From an uncultured Oscillibacter sp. (GTDB lineage: Bacteria; Bacillota; Clostridia; Oscillospirales; Oscillospiraceae), in contig URTS01000089.1 of NCBI GenBank assembly GCA_900550685.1, forward strand, positions 1 through 7,785: a stretch of DNA of 7,785 nt, in the 5' to 3' direction. Shown here piece by piece: positions 1-6,036 of the stretch. A model generated the notes under the pieces. It worked only from the letters and a program-made list of their open reading frames with translations. It was not told the origin of the DNA and did not search any database. The position numbers were made by a program, and so were the translations under genes. Every line of letters starts with the position of its first letter. Position 1 is the stretch's first letter.

Positions 1-10
1 CGAACTTTTG

Positions 11-50
11 AAAAGAGGACCGGGCAAAAAAGTTTTTTACCCGGCCCCTT
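11..50. terminator. Bidirectional intrinsic terminator at left edge
   Basis: The arms CCGGG (20-24) and CCCGG (40-44) pair. Inside them A6 (26-31) faces T6 (33-38), with one C/A mismatch between the two blocks. Outside, GG (17-18) pairs with CC (46-47). Read on the minus strand the hairpin is followed by TCTTTT (16 to 11), which suits termination of the Sir2 gene that ends at 114. Read on the plus strand it is followed by a weaker CCTTT, so it could also stop a plus-strand gene ending left of the window. This is inferred from base pairing alone. Confidence 0.7.
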
Positions 51-113
51 TCCACCGAAAAATTTATTTTTTCTCCCTCCGGCACTGCGGAATCCGCCGG
101 ATACAGGCCGTCC

Positions 114-830
114 TCACAACTGGGCGAGGACCTCCCCGATGGGGTCCGTGATGACCAGCCCCGCCGCCAGGTCCCGGGCCACGGCGGACTTGTTGATGAG
201 CACCAGCCGGTCCCCCTGAAAGTAGTTGATGAGTCCGGCGGCAGGCCACACATTCAGGGACGTACCCCCCACGATCAGCAGGTCCGCCTGGGCAATGGCA
301 TTCACCGCACCGTCCACCACCTTGTCATCCAGGGCCTCCTCATAGAGGACCACGTCCGGCTTGATGATGCCGCCGCAGCCGCACCGGGGCACGCCGGTGG
401 TGTTTAAGATATGGTCCAGGCCGTAGAATTTCCCGCATTTTTCACAGTGGTTCCGGAGGACGCTGCCGTGGAGCTCGTAGACGGTCCGGCTCCCGGCGGC
501 CTGGTGGAGCCCGTCGATATTCTGGGTCACCACCGCCAGCAGCTTCCCCTGCTTCTCCCATTCCGCCAGCTTTCGGTGGGCTGCGTTGGGCTTTGCGTCA
601 GGGCAGAGCATTTTCGCCCGGTAAAAGCGAAAAAATTCTTCGGGATTGCTTTTATAGAAGGTATGGCTTAAAATAGTCTCCGGCGGGTACTTCCATTCCT
701 GGTGGTACAGTCCCCCGGTGCTGCGGAAATCCGGGATGCCGGACTCCGTGGACACCCCGGCACCGCCGAAAAAGACGATCCGCTGGGCCTTGTCGGTCCA
801 TTCTTTCAGCTTTTTGACTTCATCCGTCAT
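114..830 (-). CDS. cobB: NAD-dependent protein deacylase, Sir2 family (class U-like)
   Basis: This is a cytoplasmic sirtuin of 238 residues, the usual length for short bacterial Sir2 proteins. Such enzymes remove acyl groups from protein lysines using NAD+, releasing nicotinamide and O-acyl-ADP-ribose. The visible motifs, numbered from the ATG, are GAGVSTESGIPDFR (23-36, NAD binding), TQNIDGLH (102-109), ELHGS with catalytic His121, a zinc site C129-x2-C132 and C150-x-C152, and GGTSLNVWPAAGL in the C-terminal Rossmann part. No clear Y-x-x-R pair of the kind seen in desuccinylating class III sirtuins is evident near residue 70, and the overall pattern resembles the Thermotoga maritima/Firmicute class U type, so deacetylation is the likelier activity. 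A GTG nine bases upstream (837-839) is in frame, but GGAGG at 840-844 sits correctly only for the ATG at 830. The family call is secure; the symbol is the generic one and the substrates are unknown. Confidence 0.95.
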   Translation of the reverse strand: MTDEVKKLKEWTDKAQRIVFFGGAGVSTESGIPDFRSTGGLYHQEWKYPPETILSHTFYKSNPEEFFRFYRAKMLCPDAKPNAAHRKLAEWEKQGKLLAVVTQNIDGLHQAAGSRTVYELHGSVLRNHCEKCGKFYGLDHILNTTGVPRCGCGGIIKPDVVLYEEALDDKVVDGAVNAIAQADLLIVGGTSLNVWPAAGLINYFQGDRLVLINKSAVARDLAAGLVITDPIGEVLAQL

Positions 831-839
831 AAAAGTCAC

Positions 840-844
840 CCTCC
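840..844 (-). promoter_or_regulatory. Shine-Dalgarno of the Sir2 gene
   Basis: GGAGG on the minus strand lies 9 bases before the ATG at 830-828. The alternative GTG at 839-837 would abut it with no spacing, so this site decides the start. Confidence 0.8.
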
Positions 845-848
845 AGTC

Positions 849-857
849 TGTATAATA
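849..857 (+). promoter_or_regulatory. TATAAT box in the sir2/arsC-like divergent gap
   Basis: A perfect TATAAT (851-856) preceded by TG lies in the 39-base gap between two divergent starts. I see no -35 box at 16-18 bases upstream; the nearest, TTGACT (814-819), is 31 bases away. If used on the plus strand, transcription would start near 863, leaving a leader of about 7 bases and cutting into the Shine-Dalgarno sequence. On the minus strand the same bases give TATTAT, which could serve the Sir2 gene, but its -35 is also weak. It is listed as a candidate only. Confidence 0.3.
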
Positions 858-863
858 AGGAAG
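857..863 (+). promoter_or_regulatory. Shine-Dalgarno of the arsC-like gene
   Basis: AAGGAAG lies 6 bases before the ATG at 870. It selects this start over the in-frame ATG at 702, which lies inside the opposite-strand Sir2 gene. Confidence 0.75.
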
Positions 864-869
864 TTATCT

Positions 870-1205
870 ATGAATATTCAGATTTTTGGCTCCTCCAAGT
901 CCTTCGACACGAAAAAGGCGGAGCGCTGGTTCAAGGAGCGCCGCATCAAGTACCAGTACATCGATGTGCCCTCAAAGGGATTATCCCCCCGGGAATACCA
1001 ATCCGTCAAGCAGAAAGTTGGCTTCGATGCCCTGGTGAACACCAAATGCCGGGCCTACGAGGAGCTGTACATGACCTATATCACCCCGGACGCCCGGGAG
1101 GAAAAGCTGCTGGAATATCCGGAGCTGTTCAACACCCCCATCGTCCGCAACGGCAAAGAGGCCACCGTTGGCTACTGCCCGGACGTCTGGGCCAAGTGGG
1201 AGTAA
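870..1205 (+). CDS. ArsC/Spx/YffB-family thioredoxin-fold protein, redox Cys replaced by Ser
   Basis: This 111-residue protein has the compact thioredoxin-like fold of the ArsC/Spx/YffB family. It opens with a beta strand (MNIQIFG) and the family helix FDTKKAERWFKERRIKYQYID (residues 12-32), and ends with the family's TPIVRNGKEATVGY block before PDVW. Members are arsenate reductases, RNA-polymerase-binding regulators (Spx) or uncharacterised reductases. From memory of the family, a cysteine sits just before F/N-D-T; here residue 11 is Ser (codon TCC), so classical arsenate reduction or thiol redox sensing at that site looks impossible. Two other cysteines remain, one in the middle (NTKCRAY) and one near the C terminus (GYCPDVW). 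The gene heads a tight cluster, 25 bases before the YihY gene. Its function is unknown; calling it arsC would be misleading. Confidence 0.88.
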   Translation: MNIQIFGSSKSFDTKKAERWFKERRIKYQYIDVPSKGLSPREYQSVKQKVGFDALVNTKCRAYEELYMTYITPDAREEKLLEYPELFNTPIVRNGKEATVGYCPDVWAKWE

Positions 1206-1215
1206 ATTTTTCTCA

Positions 1216-1222
1216 GAGGGAG
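1216..1222 (+). promoter_or_regulatory. Shine-Dalgarno of the yihY gene
   Basis: GAGGGAG lies 8 bases before the ATG at 1231. It selects this start over an in-frame ATG at 1168 inside the upstream gene. Confidence 0.75.
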
Positions 1223-1230
1223 ACACTGCT

Positions 1231-2088
1231 ATGTGGGGCAACACCCTGCCGAAAAACCGGTTTCTGCGCTTCTGCGTACTGATGGTCCACCGCTATAGCA
1301 AGCACAACGTGGCCGTCCAGAGCGCGGCCCTGGCCTTTTACCTGCTGTTTATGATCTTCCCGTTTCTCATTTTCATCAGCGCCCTGCTGGGCCTGCTGGA
1401 CCTGAACATCTCCGGGGTCATGGCCTTTCTGGCGGATTTTCTGCCGGAGGAGGTGGTGGAGCTGGCGGAGATGTACCTCACCTACGTCAGCGACAACCCC
1501 AGCCCCCAGCTGATGGTGTTCGGCCTGGTGTTTTCCATCTACTTCCCCATGCGGGCCGTCAACTCCCTGATGAGGGCCGTGCGGACGGCCTACCACCTGG
1601 GGCCGCCCAGGGGGGCCGTCACCCAATGGGTCAAGGTGCTGATCTACACGGTGACGCTGATCGTCACCATCGCCCTGACCCTGGCCCTGATGACCTTCGG
1701 CGAGCGGGCCCTGTGGTACGCGGTGGTGCATTTCCACCTGCCGGAATTTCTGGCGGAGCTGTGGGTAACGCTGCGGTTCCCTGTGGCGGGCTTTATGAGC
1801 TTTCTGGCCCTGTTTCTGCTGTACGCTCTGTCCCAGGACAGCCTTCAGCCCCTGAAAAACATCTGGCCGGGGACCCTCTTTTCCCTGGCGGCCTGGATGG
1901 CCCTCAGCTGGCTCTATTCCTACTATGCCAACCACTTTTCCCACTACTCCGTGCTCTACGGCTCCATCGGCGCCGTCATCGTGGTGCTGATCTGGCTGAA
2001 CCTCACCGCCGTAACGCTGATTTTGGGGGCGGAGGTGAACGGTGTCCTCATCAGCATGCGGAAGGATGAGGACGCCCTGAAGCTTTGA
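1231..2088 (+). CDS. YihY/virulence factor BrkB family inner-membrane protein
   Basis: This is an integral membrane protein of 285 residues, typical for YihY. About six hydrophobic segments are visible. The first (about residues 31-55) carries the family signature AALAFYLLFMIFPF. Others are at about 92-112 (QLMVFGLVFSIYF), 138-162, 180-205 and 213-235. The last, about 245-272, contains YGSIGAVIVVLIWL followed by LILGAEVNG, which is diagnostic of the family. The short C-terminal tail is charged and predicted cytoplasmic. The family was once misnamed ribonuclease BN; that nuclease role belongs to another protein, and YihY's molecular function is still not settled. It lies between the ArsC-like gene (25-base gap) and the M29 peptidase (32-base gap), so it is probably co-transcribed. 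Family assignment is firm; function is not known. Confidence 0.93.
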   Translation: MWGNTLPKNRFLRFCVLMVHRYSKHNVAVQSAALAFYLLFMIFPFLIFISALLGLLDLNISGVMAFLADFLPEEVVELAEMYLTYVSDNPSPQLMVFGLVFSIYFPMRAVNSLMRAVRTAYHLGPPRGAVTQWVKVLIYTVTLIVTIALTLALMTFGERALWYAVVHFHLPEFLAELWVTLRFPVAGFMSFLALFLLYALSQDSLQPLKNIWPGTLFSLAAWMALSWLYSYYANHFSHYSVLYGSIGAVIVVLIWLNLTAVTLILGAEVNGVLISMRKDEDALKL

Positions 2089-2107
2089 AATATCAATTCT
2101 CCTATGA

Positions 2108-2112
2108 AAGGA
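2108..2112 (+). promoter_or_regulatory. Shine-Dalgarno of the M29 aminopeptidase gene
   Basis: AAGGA (within AAAGGAAG) lies 8 bases before the ATG at 2121. A TTG at 2085 that overlaps the previous stop has no such site, so the ATG is preferred. Confidence 0.75.
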
Positions 2113-2120
2113 AGCTGCAT

Positions 2121-3350
2121 ATGGAAGAAAAACTGCGTGAATACGCGAAACTGGTCATCGAAGTCGGATTGAATATCCAGAAGGGCCAGACCCTCATCAT
2201 CTCCTCCCCGGTGGAGTGCGCCCACTTCGCCCGGCTGTGCGCCGGAGCGGCCTACGACGCAGGCTGCCGGGAGGTCATCATGAACTGGAGCGACGATGAG
2301 CTGGCCCGCATGAAATACCTCCGGGCGGAGAGCAGCGTGTTTGACGACGCGCCGGAGTGGCGGGAGAAATTCTTCACCCACTACGCCGAAATGGGCGCGG
2401 GCTACCTGGCCATTGCCGCCAGCGACCCGGAGACCCTGAAGGGCGTGGACCCGGACCGGCTGGTGCGAGCCCAGAAATCCGGCTCCATTCTCCGGAAGGT
2501 CTTTGATCGGCTCCAGATGAGCAACGGGTTCCCCTGGTGCATCGCCTCCGTGCCCATTCCCAGCTGGGCCAAAACCGTGTTCCCGGACCTGCCGGAGGAC
2601 GAGGCCATGGCCAAGCTGTGGGACGCTATTTTTGAAACGGTCCGCATCAAGGGGGACAACACCGCCGTGGCCGCCTGGCACCAGCATCTGGACACCTTGG
2701 GCCGCCGGAAAAAGCTGCTGAACGAGTACCACTTCAAATACCTGCACTACACCAATTCCCTGGGCACCGACCTCACCATCCAGCTGCCGGAGGACCATCT
2801 CTGGGCGGCAGGCAACTCCGTGATGAAAAACGGGGTGGAATTCGTGGCCAACATGCCCACGGAGGAGATCTTCACCGCCCCTTTGAAAACCGGCATCAAC
2901 GGCGTGGTCTACTCTGCCCTGCCCCTGGTGAACGACGGCAACATCATCGACAAATTCCATTTCGTCATCCGGGAGGGCAAGATTGTGGAGGCCCACGCGG
3001 AAAAGGGAGAAGAATTCCTGAAAGCCGCCATCAGCGTGGACGAGGGGGCCAGCTACTTCGGTGAAGTGGCCCTGGTGCCTTATGACAGCCCCATCTCCAA
3101 CCAGAAGATTCTCTACTACAACACCCTGTTCGACGAGAACGCCTCCTGCCACCTGGCCTTCGGCGAGGCCTACCCCGAGTGCATTGAGGGCGGCGAGTCC
3201 ATGACCCGGGAGGAGGTCCAGGCCCACGGCCTGAACTACTCCCTGACCCATGTGGACTTCATGGTGGGCACCGCCGACCTCTCCATCGTGGGCACCACCC
3301 ATGACGGCCGAGAGATCCCCGTCTTTGTAAACGGCAACTTTGCCATCTGA
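2121..3350 (+). CDS. Aminopeptidase, peptidase family M29 (AmpS/PepS type)
   Basis: This cytoplasmic metallo-aminopeptidase of 409 residues matches the usual M29 length of about 400-415. Family members remove N-terminal amino acids from peptides using a two-metal centre. The expected ligands are all present with family-like spacing: Glu249 in MPTEEIFTAP, Glu315 in YFGEVALV, His344 in NASCHLAFG, and His377 and Asp379 in LTHVDFMVG. A conserved Tyr is at 351 (GEAYPE). The N-terminal part (1-60) has the typical EYAKLVIEVGLNIQKGQTLII opening, split here into shorter motifs: EYAKLVIEVG and KGQTLII. The C terminus ends in the common VFVNGNFAI. It is flanked by YihY (32 bases) and the gamma carbonic anhydrase gene (34 bases), likely one operon. 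A longer TTG start at 2085 would add 12 residues and is rejected. The specific substrate preference cannot be read from the sequence. Confidence 0.96.
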   Translation: MEEKLREYAKLVIEVGLNIQKGQTLIISSPVECAHFARLCAGAAYDAGCREVIMNWSDDELARMKYLRAESSVFDDAPEWREKFFTHYAEMGAGYLAIAASDPETLKGVDPDRLVRAQKSGSILRKVFDRLQMSNGFPWCIASVPIPSWAKTVFPDLPEDEAMAKLWDAIFETVRIKGDNTAVAAWHQHLDTLGRRKKLLNEYHFKYLHYTNSLGTDLTIQLPEDHLWAAGNSVMKNGVEFVANMPTEEIFTAPLKTGINGVVYSALPLVNDGNIIDKFHFVIREGKIVEAHAEKGEEFLKAAISVDEGASYFGEVALVPYDSPISNQKILYYNTLFDENASCHLAFGEAYPECIEGGESMTREEVQAHGLNYSLTHVDFMVGTADLSIVGTTHDGREIPVFVNGNFAI

Positions 3351-3372
3351 TACCAACTACCAACAGAGAAAG

Positions 3373-3377
3373 AAGGA
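3373..3377 (+). promoter_or_regulatory. Shine-Dalgarno of the gamma carbonic anhydrase gene
   Basis: AAGGA lies 7 bases before the ATG at 3385. The in-frame ATG at 3340 lies inside the preceding gene and has no comparable site. Confidence 0.75.
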
Positions 3378-3384
3378 ACTGCAT

Positions 3385-3864
3385 ATGATTACCAAGCCGA
3401 AAATTGACGAGAGCGTCCTGCTCTGCCCCGGCGCCGCCATCGTAGGCGACGTGACCTTGGGTAAGCACGTCAGCGTATGGTACAACGCCGTCCTCCGGGG
3501 GGACGAGGGGGCCATCAAGGTAGGCGACAACACCAACATTCAGGACTGCGCCGTCATGCACGAGGAGACCACCGTTGGCTCCGGCTGCACCATCGGCCAC
3601 GGTGCCATTGTCCACGGCTGCACCGTGGGGGACAACGTGCTCATCGGCATGGGTGCCACCGTCCTCAACGGCGCGAAGATCGGCGACAACTGCATCGTGG
3701 GTGCCGGGGCCCTGGTCACCGGCAAGATGGACGCCCCCGCAGGCTCCATGATCCTGGGCTGCCCCGCCAAGGTGGTCCGGCCCCTGACGGAGGCCGAGAT
3801 CGAGGGCAACCGGGAATCCGCCCGGGGCTACTGCCACCTGGCCGAGAGCTACAAGGAGAACTAA
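3385..3864 (+). CDS. Gamma carbonic anhydrase-like protein (left-handed beta-helix, YrdA/CamH type)
   Basis: This 159-residue protein consists of hexapeptide repeats (turns such as VGDVTL, VGDNTN, VGSGCT, IGHGAI, VGDNVL, IGDNCI) that form a left-handed beta-helix and normally trimerise. The three metal-binding histidines of gamma carbonic anhydrases are present: His59 (VMHEE), His72 (IGHGA) and His77 (IVHGC), with the His-x4-His spacing of the family. The RGD (Arg38, Asp40) and NIQD (Gln, Asp) residues that shape the active site and trimer are also there. It lacks the long acidic loop carrying the proton-shuttle glutamate of Methanosarcina Cam, so it belongs to the shorter CamH/YrdA/PaaY group, whose CO2 hydration activity is proven for only some members. 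A C-terminal helix follows the helix domain (about 133-159). It is the last gene of the four-gene cluster, before a strong hairpin. Confidence 0.94.
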   Translation: MITKPKIDESVLLCPGAAIVGDVTLGKHVSVWYNAVLRGDEGAIKVGDNTNIQDCAVMHEETTVGSGCTIGHGAIVHGCTVGDNVLIGMGATVLNGAKIGDNCIVGAGALVTGKMDAPAGSMILGCPAKVVRPLTEAEIEGNRESARGYCHLAESYKEN

Positions 3865-3874
3865 ATAGGAAAAA

Positions 3875-3913
3875 CGCCGAAAGAATCCCCGGAAATTGGG
3901 GATTCTTTCGGCG
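3875..3913. terminator. Strong 16-bp hairpin after the four-gene cluster
   Basis: CGCCGAAAGAATCCCC (3875-3890) pairs perfectly with GGGGATTCTTTCGGCG (3898-3913) around the 7-base loop GGAAATT, 10 bases after the stop codon at 3864. On the plus strand it is followed only by CTTTACC, a poor U-tract. The better run, TTTTT, flanks it on the minus strand (3874 to 3870). It probably ends the upstream operon, perhaps partially or in both directions. Downstream bases 3914-4021 hold the MATE leader. Confidence 0.75.
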
Positions 3914-3922
3914 CTTTACCGC

Positions 3923-3951
3923 TTGCAGCGAAGCCGCAGTCCGGATATACT
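3923..3951 (+). promoter_or_regulatory. Candidate promoter for the MATE gene
   Basis: TTGCAG (3923-3928), a 17-base spacer and TATACT (3946-3951) make a plausible sigma-A promoter with a weak -35 and a good -10. It begins ten bases after the terminator hairpin and would give a leader of about 64 bases. It is inferred from consensus matching only. Confidence 0.4.
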
Positions 3952-3970
3952 TGCTCAGGCATTGAAAGCC

Positions 3971-3993
3971 AAACGTTTACTTAGACGTTTACA
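3971..3993 (+). repeat. Direct repeat ACGTTTAC in the MATE leader (possible operator)
   Basis: ACGTTTAC occurs at 3973-3980 and again at 3985-3992, so the copies start 12 bases apart. The first copy overlaps the palindrome AAACGTTT (3971-3978), whose central CG recalls operators bound by LacI-type regulators. It lies between the candidate promoter and the MATE start. A regulatory role is speculation; no regulator gene is adjacent. Confidence 0.3.
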
Positions 3994-4009
3994 TCGATTC
4001 TTATCCAAC

Positions 4010-4015
4010 AAGGAG
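4010..4015 (+). promoter_or_regulatory. Shine-Dalgarno of the MATE gene
   Basis: AAGGAG lies 6 bases before the ATG at 4022. It selects this start over an in-frame ATG at 3896, which lies in the terminator loop and arm and has no ribosome site. Confidence 0.8.
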
Positions 4016-4021
4016 TTGTAT

Positions 4022-5410
4022 ATGACGCTGCGTTTTTCGCCCCAGACCCGCCGGGTCTTTCATCTGTCCCTGCCCATTTTCGCGGAGCTTCTCTTGCAGC
4101 TGCTGGTGGGCAACATGGACCAGTTCATGATCTCCCGCTTCGGCTCCGCCGCCGTGGCCGCCATCGGCAACGGCAACCAGATCATGAACGTGGTCATCAT
4201 CGTGCTGACCACCATGAGCACCGCCGCCACCATCCTGCTGACCCAGTACATCGGCGCCGGACGGGACGGAAAGGACTGCGACGTGATCGCCACGGCGGCC
4301 ATTTCCTTCAGCGCCGTGTTCAGCTTTCTGGTGGGACTGTTCCTGCTGCTGAAGCCGGAGCTGGTGTTCCAGTTGCTGCGGACGCCGGAGGACGCCTTTG
4401 CCGGGGCCTGCCTCTACACCCGCATCGTGGGCGGCACAGTGCTGCTCCAGGGGCTGTACATTCAGCTGTGCGCGGTGCTGCGGAGCTACACCCTGCTGAA
4501 AGAAGTGGTGACCCTCTCTGTTGTCATGAACCTTCTGAACGTGGTGGGCAATGCCATCCTTATCAACGGCTTTTTCGGCTTTCCCCAGATGGGCGTGGCA
4601 GGCGCCGCCGTGTCCACCGTATTTTCCAAGGCCGTGGGCCTGACCCTGGCCTGCATCACCCTGAAGCGGCGGTGCACGGTCCATCTCTCCCTGAAATACC
4701 TGCGCCCCTTCCCAGCAGAGACCTTCCGCACCCTGCTGGGCATCGCCCTGCCCTCCGGCGCGGAATCCCTGTCCTACAACGTGTCCCAGACCTTCATCCT
4801 CCGCTTCATCAACCTGATGGGTGCGTCGGTAGTCAGCGCCAAGGTCTACGGCAGCATGCTGGCCAACGTGGCCTATGTGTACTCCATCGCCGTAGCAGAG
4901 GCCACCCAGATCCTGCTGGGCTACATGATCGGCGCCCGGAAGCTGGACGAGGTCAACGGCCGCGTCTGGTCCACCATCCGCATCGCCCTGGTGGTCTCCG
5001 AGCTGCTGACCCTGACCATCCTTATCTTCTGCGACCCCATCTACAACATTTTCACCGCCGATCCTGTGATCCACGCTCTGGGCCGCCAGATTCTCTATGT
5101 GGAGTTTGCCCTGGAGGTAGGCCGGTCCATCAACATCGTCATGGTCCGCTGCCTCACCACCGCCGGGGACGTCTGGTATCCGGTGGGCGTCGGCATTTTC
5201 AGTATGTGGCTGGTGTCCGTAGGCGGCAGCTGGCTCTTCGGCAGTGCCCTGGGCGGCGGCCTCATCGGTATCTGGATCGCCATGGCCTGCGACGAATGTC
5301 TCCGGGGCCTGCTGTTCACCATCCGGTTCCGCCGGGGCAAGTGGAAGGAAAAGCGGCTGGTCACCGACACGGCGAAAGCTTCCGCCCCAACCGATCTCCC
5401 TCAACAATGA
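4022..5410 (+). CDS. MATE family efflux transporter
   Basis: This polytopic membrane protein of 462 residues has the size and about 12 hydrophobic segments expected of MATE transporters, which export drugs or metabolites in exchange for Na+ or H+. The first segment (about 16-40) carries LPIFAELLLQLLVGNMDQFMIS, cited here as LPIFAELLLQLL and NMDQFMIS, with the usual acidic residue after it. The first half-repeat ends with GVAGAAVSTVFSKAVG (about residues 193-208), a typical MATE motif. The second half begins near residue 240 with LLGIALPSGAESLSYN. The end has the common IGIWIAMACDECLRGLLF and RFRRGKWK pattern followed by a short hydrophilic cytoplasmic tail. It stands alone between two hairpins, and the first of its ATG candidates with a ribosome site was chosen. 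The substrate cannot be deduced; drug resistance should not be assumed. Confidence 0.95.
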   Translation: MTLRFSPQTRRVFHLSLPIFAELLLQLLVGNMDQFMISRFGSAAVAAIGNGNQIMNVVIIVLTTMSTAATILLTQYIGAGRDGKDCDVIATAAISFSAVFSFLVGLFLLLKPELVFQLLRTPEDAFAGACLYTRIVGGTVLLQGLYIQLCAVLRSYTLLKEVVTLSVVMNLLNVVGNAILINGFFGFPQMGVAGAAVSTVFSKAVGLTLACITLKRRCTVHLSLKYLRPFPAETFRTLLGIALPSGAESLSYNVSQTFILRFINLMGASVVSAKVYGSMLANVAYVYSIAVAEATQILLGYMIGARKLDEVNGRVWSTIRIALVVSELLTLTILIFCDPIYNIFTADPVIHALGRQILYVEFALEVGRSINIVMVRCLTTAGDVWYPVGVGIFSMWLVSVGGSWLFGSALGGGLIGIWIAMACDECLRGLLFTIRFRRGKWKEKRLVTDTAKASAPTDLPQQ

Positions 5411-5411
5411 A

Positions 5412-5445
5412 AAAATCCGTCCTGCTTGATGGCAGGACGGATTTT
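5412..5445. terminator. Shared bidirectional terminator between convergent genes
   Basis: AAAATCCGTCCTGC (5412-5425) pairs perfectly with GCAGGACGGATTTT (5432-5445) around the loop TTGATG. The A/T ends give a T-run after the GC stem on either strand. It begins one base after the MATE stop at 5410 and lies 18 bases beyond the yfbR stop at 5463, so it can serve both transcripts. Confidence 0.9.
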
Positions 5446-5462
5446 CTTATATCTGTTTTCTT

Positions 5463-6035
5463 TCATTTCAGTTCATCCAGCGTCAGAGAAAAGCTGGGCA
5501 GGAAGGTCTCCAGAAAATAGACCACCTCCGGCAGGCCGTACCCCTCCAGGGCGGCCCGGGTCTGGGCGGCGGCCTCCCGGAACTCGTTGTTCCCGGCCTT
5601 CAGCTCCTCCACGCACTTGATGTAGGCAGAAAGCTTGTCCGCCGCCTTCACCAGCTGCTCCGTCTCCCCGTCCGGACGGAGGATCGGGGCATACACCGTC
5701 CGGAACTCCTCCGGCAGCATATGGAGCAGCTTCTCCTCCGCCACGGCCTCCACATCCTTATAGGCCCTGCGGATGGCGGGGTTGTCGTACTTGATGGGGG
5801 TAGGCATGTCCCCGGTGAGGATCTCGCTGGCGTCGTGATACAGTGCCGCCGCCGCCACAGCGCCGGGGTCCGCATGGCCGCCGAACTTCTCATTGCGGAT
5901 GACGGCCAGGGCATGGGCCAGCACCGCCACCTGGTGGCTGTGCTCCTGGACGTTTTCCGGGGCGGTGTTCCGCATCAGCGCCCACCGCTGGATAAACCGC
6001 ATCCGGGAGATATACGCAAAAAAGTGGCTCTTCAT
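5463..6035 (-). CDS. yfbR: 5'-deoxynucleotidase, HD-domain YfbR family
   Basis: This cytoplasmic HD-domain phosphohydrolase of 190 residues is close in length and sequence to E. coli YfbR, which dephosphorylates deoxyribonucleoside 5'-monophosphates with a divalent metal. Shared features include the MKSHFFAYISRMRFIQRW start with Arg17-Trp18 of the substrate pocket, LMRNTAPENVQEHS with metal ligand His32, LYHDASEILTGDMPTP with His67-Asp68 and Glu71, ADKLSAYIKCVEEL with Asp133, the AGNNEF segment, and the closing FLPSFSLTLDEL. It is the second gene of a two-gene minus-strand unit: the mtaB stop TGA and this ATG are separated by one base, and AGGAGG lies within the end of mtaB, so translation is probably coupled. 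Codon use matches the left part of the window (CTG leucine predominates). The likely role is control of the deoxynucleotide pool and thymidylate supply. Confidence 0.95.
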   Translation of the reverse strand: MKSHFFAYISRMRFIQRWALMRNTAPENVQEHSHQVAVLAHALAVIRNEKFGGHADPGAVAAAALYHDASEILTGDMPTPIKYDNPAIRRAYKDVEAVAEEKLLHMLPEEFRTVYAPILRPDGETEQLVKAADKLSAYIKCVEELKAGNNEFREAAAQTRAALEGYGLPEVVYFLETFLPSFSLTLDELK

Positions 6036-6036
6036 C

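Noticed and set aside
78..101. Second hairpin TCCGGC/GCCGGA just after the Sir2 gene
   Set aside because: A 6-bp stem with a 12-base loop is followed on the minus strand by A-rich, not T-rich, sequence, so it does not read as a terminator; the hairpin at 17-47 is the better one.
702..869. 56-residue N-terminal extension of the ArsC-like protein
   Set aside because: It would run through the opposite-strand Sir2 gene and precede a complete family N terminus (MNIQIFG) that has its own ribosome site.
2085..2120. TTG start for the M29 peptidase overlapping the yihY stop (TTGA)
   Set aside because: It lacks a ribosome site and adds 12 residues absent from the usual family start; AAGGA is correctly placed for the ATG at 2121.
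1956..3356. 466-codon open frame antisense to the M29 aminopeptidase
   Set aside because: Low-complexity, His/Gly/Val-rich translation with no recognisable domain, fully opposite a well-supported enzyme. Long antisense frames are expected from the GC-rich third positions here.
3896..4021. 42-residue N-terminal extension of the MATE protein
   Set aside because: Its ATG is inside the terminator hairpin, without a ribosome site; the extension would contain the candidate promoter and repeat.
4001..5407. 468-codon open frame antisense to the MATE gene
   Set aside because: Composition is rich in Gly, His, Gln and Asp with no family signature, a mirror of the MATE codon bias.
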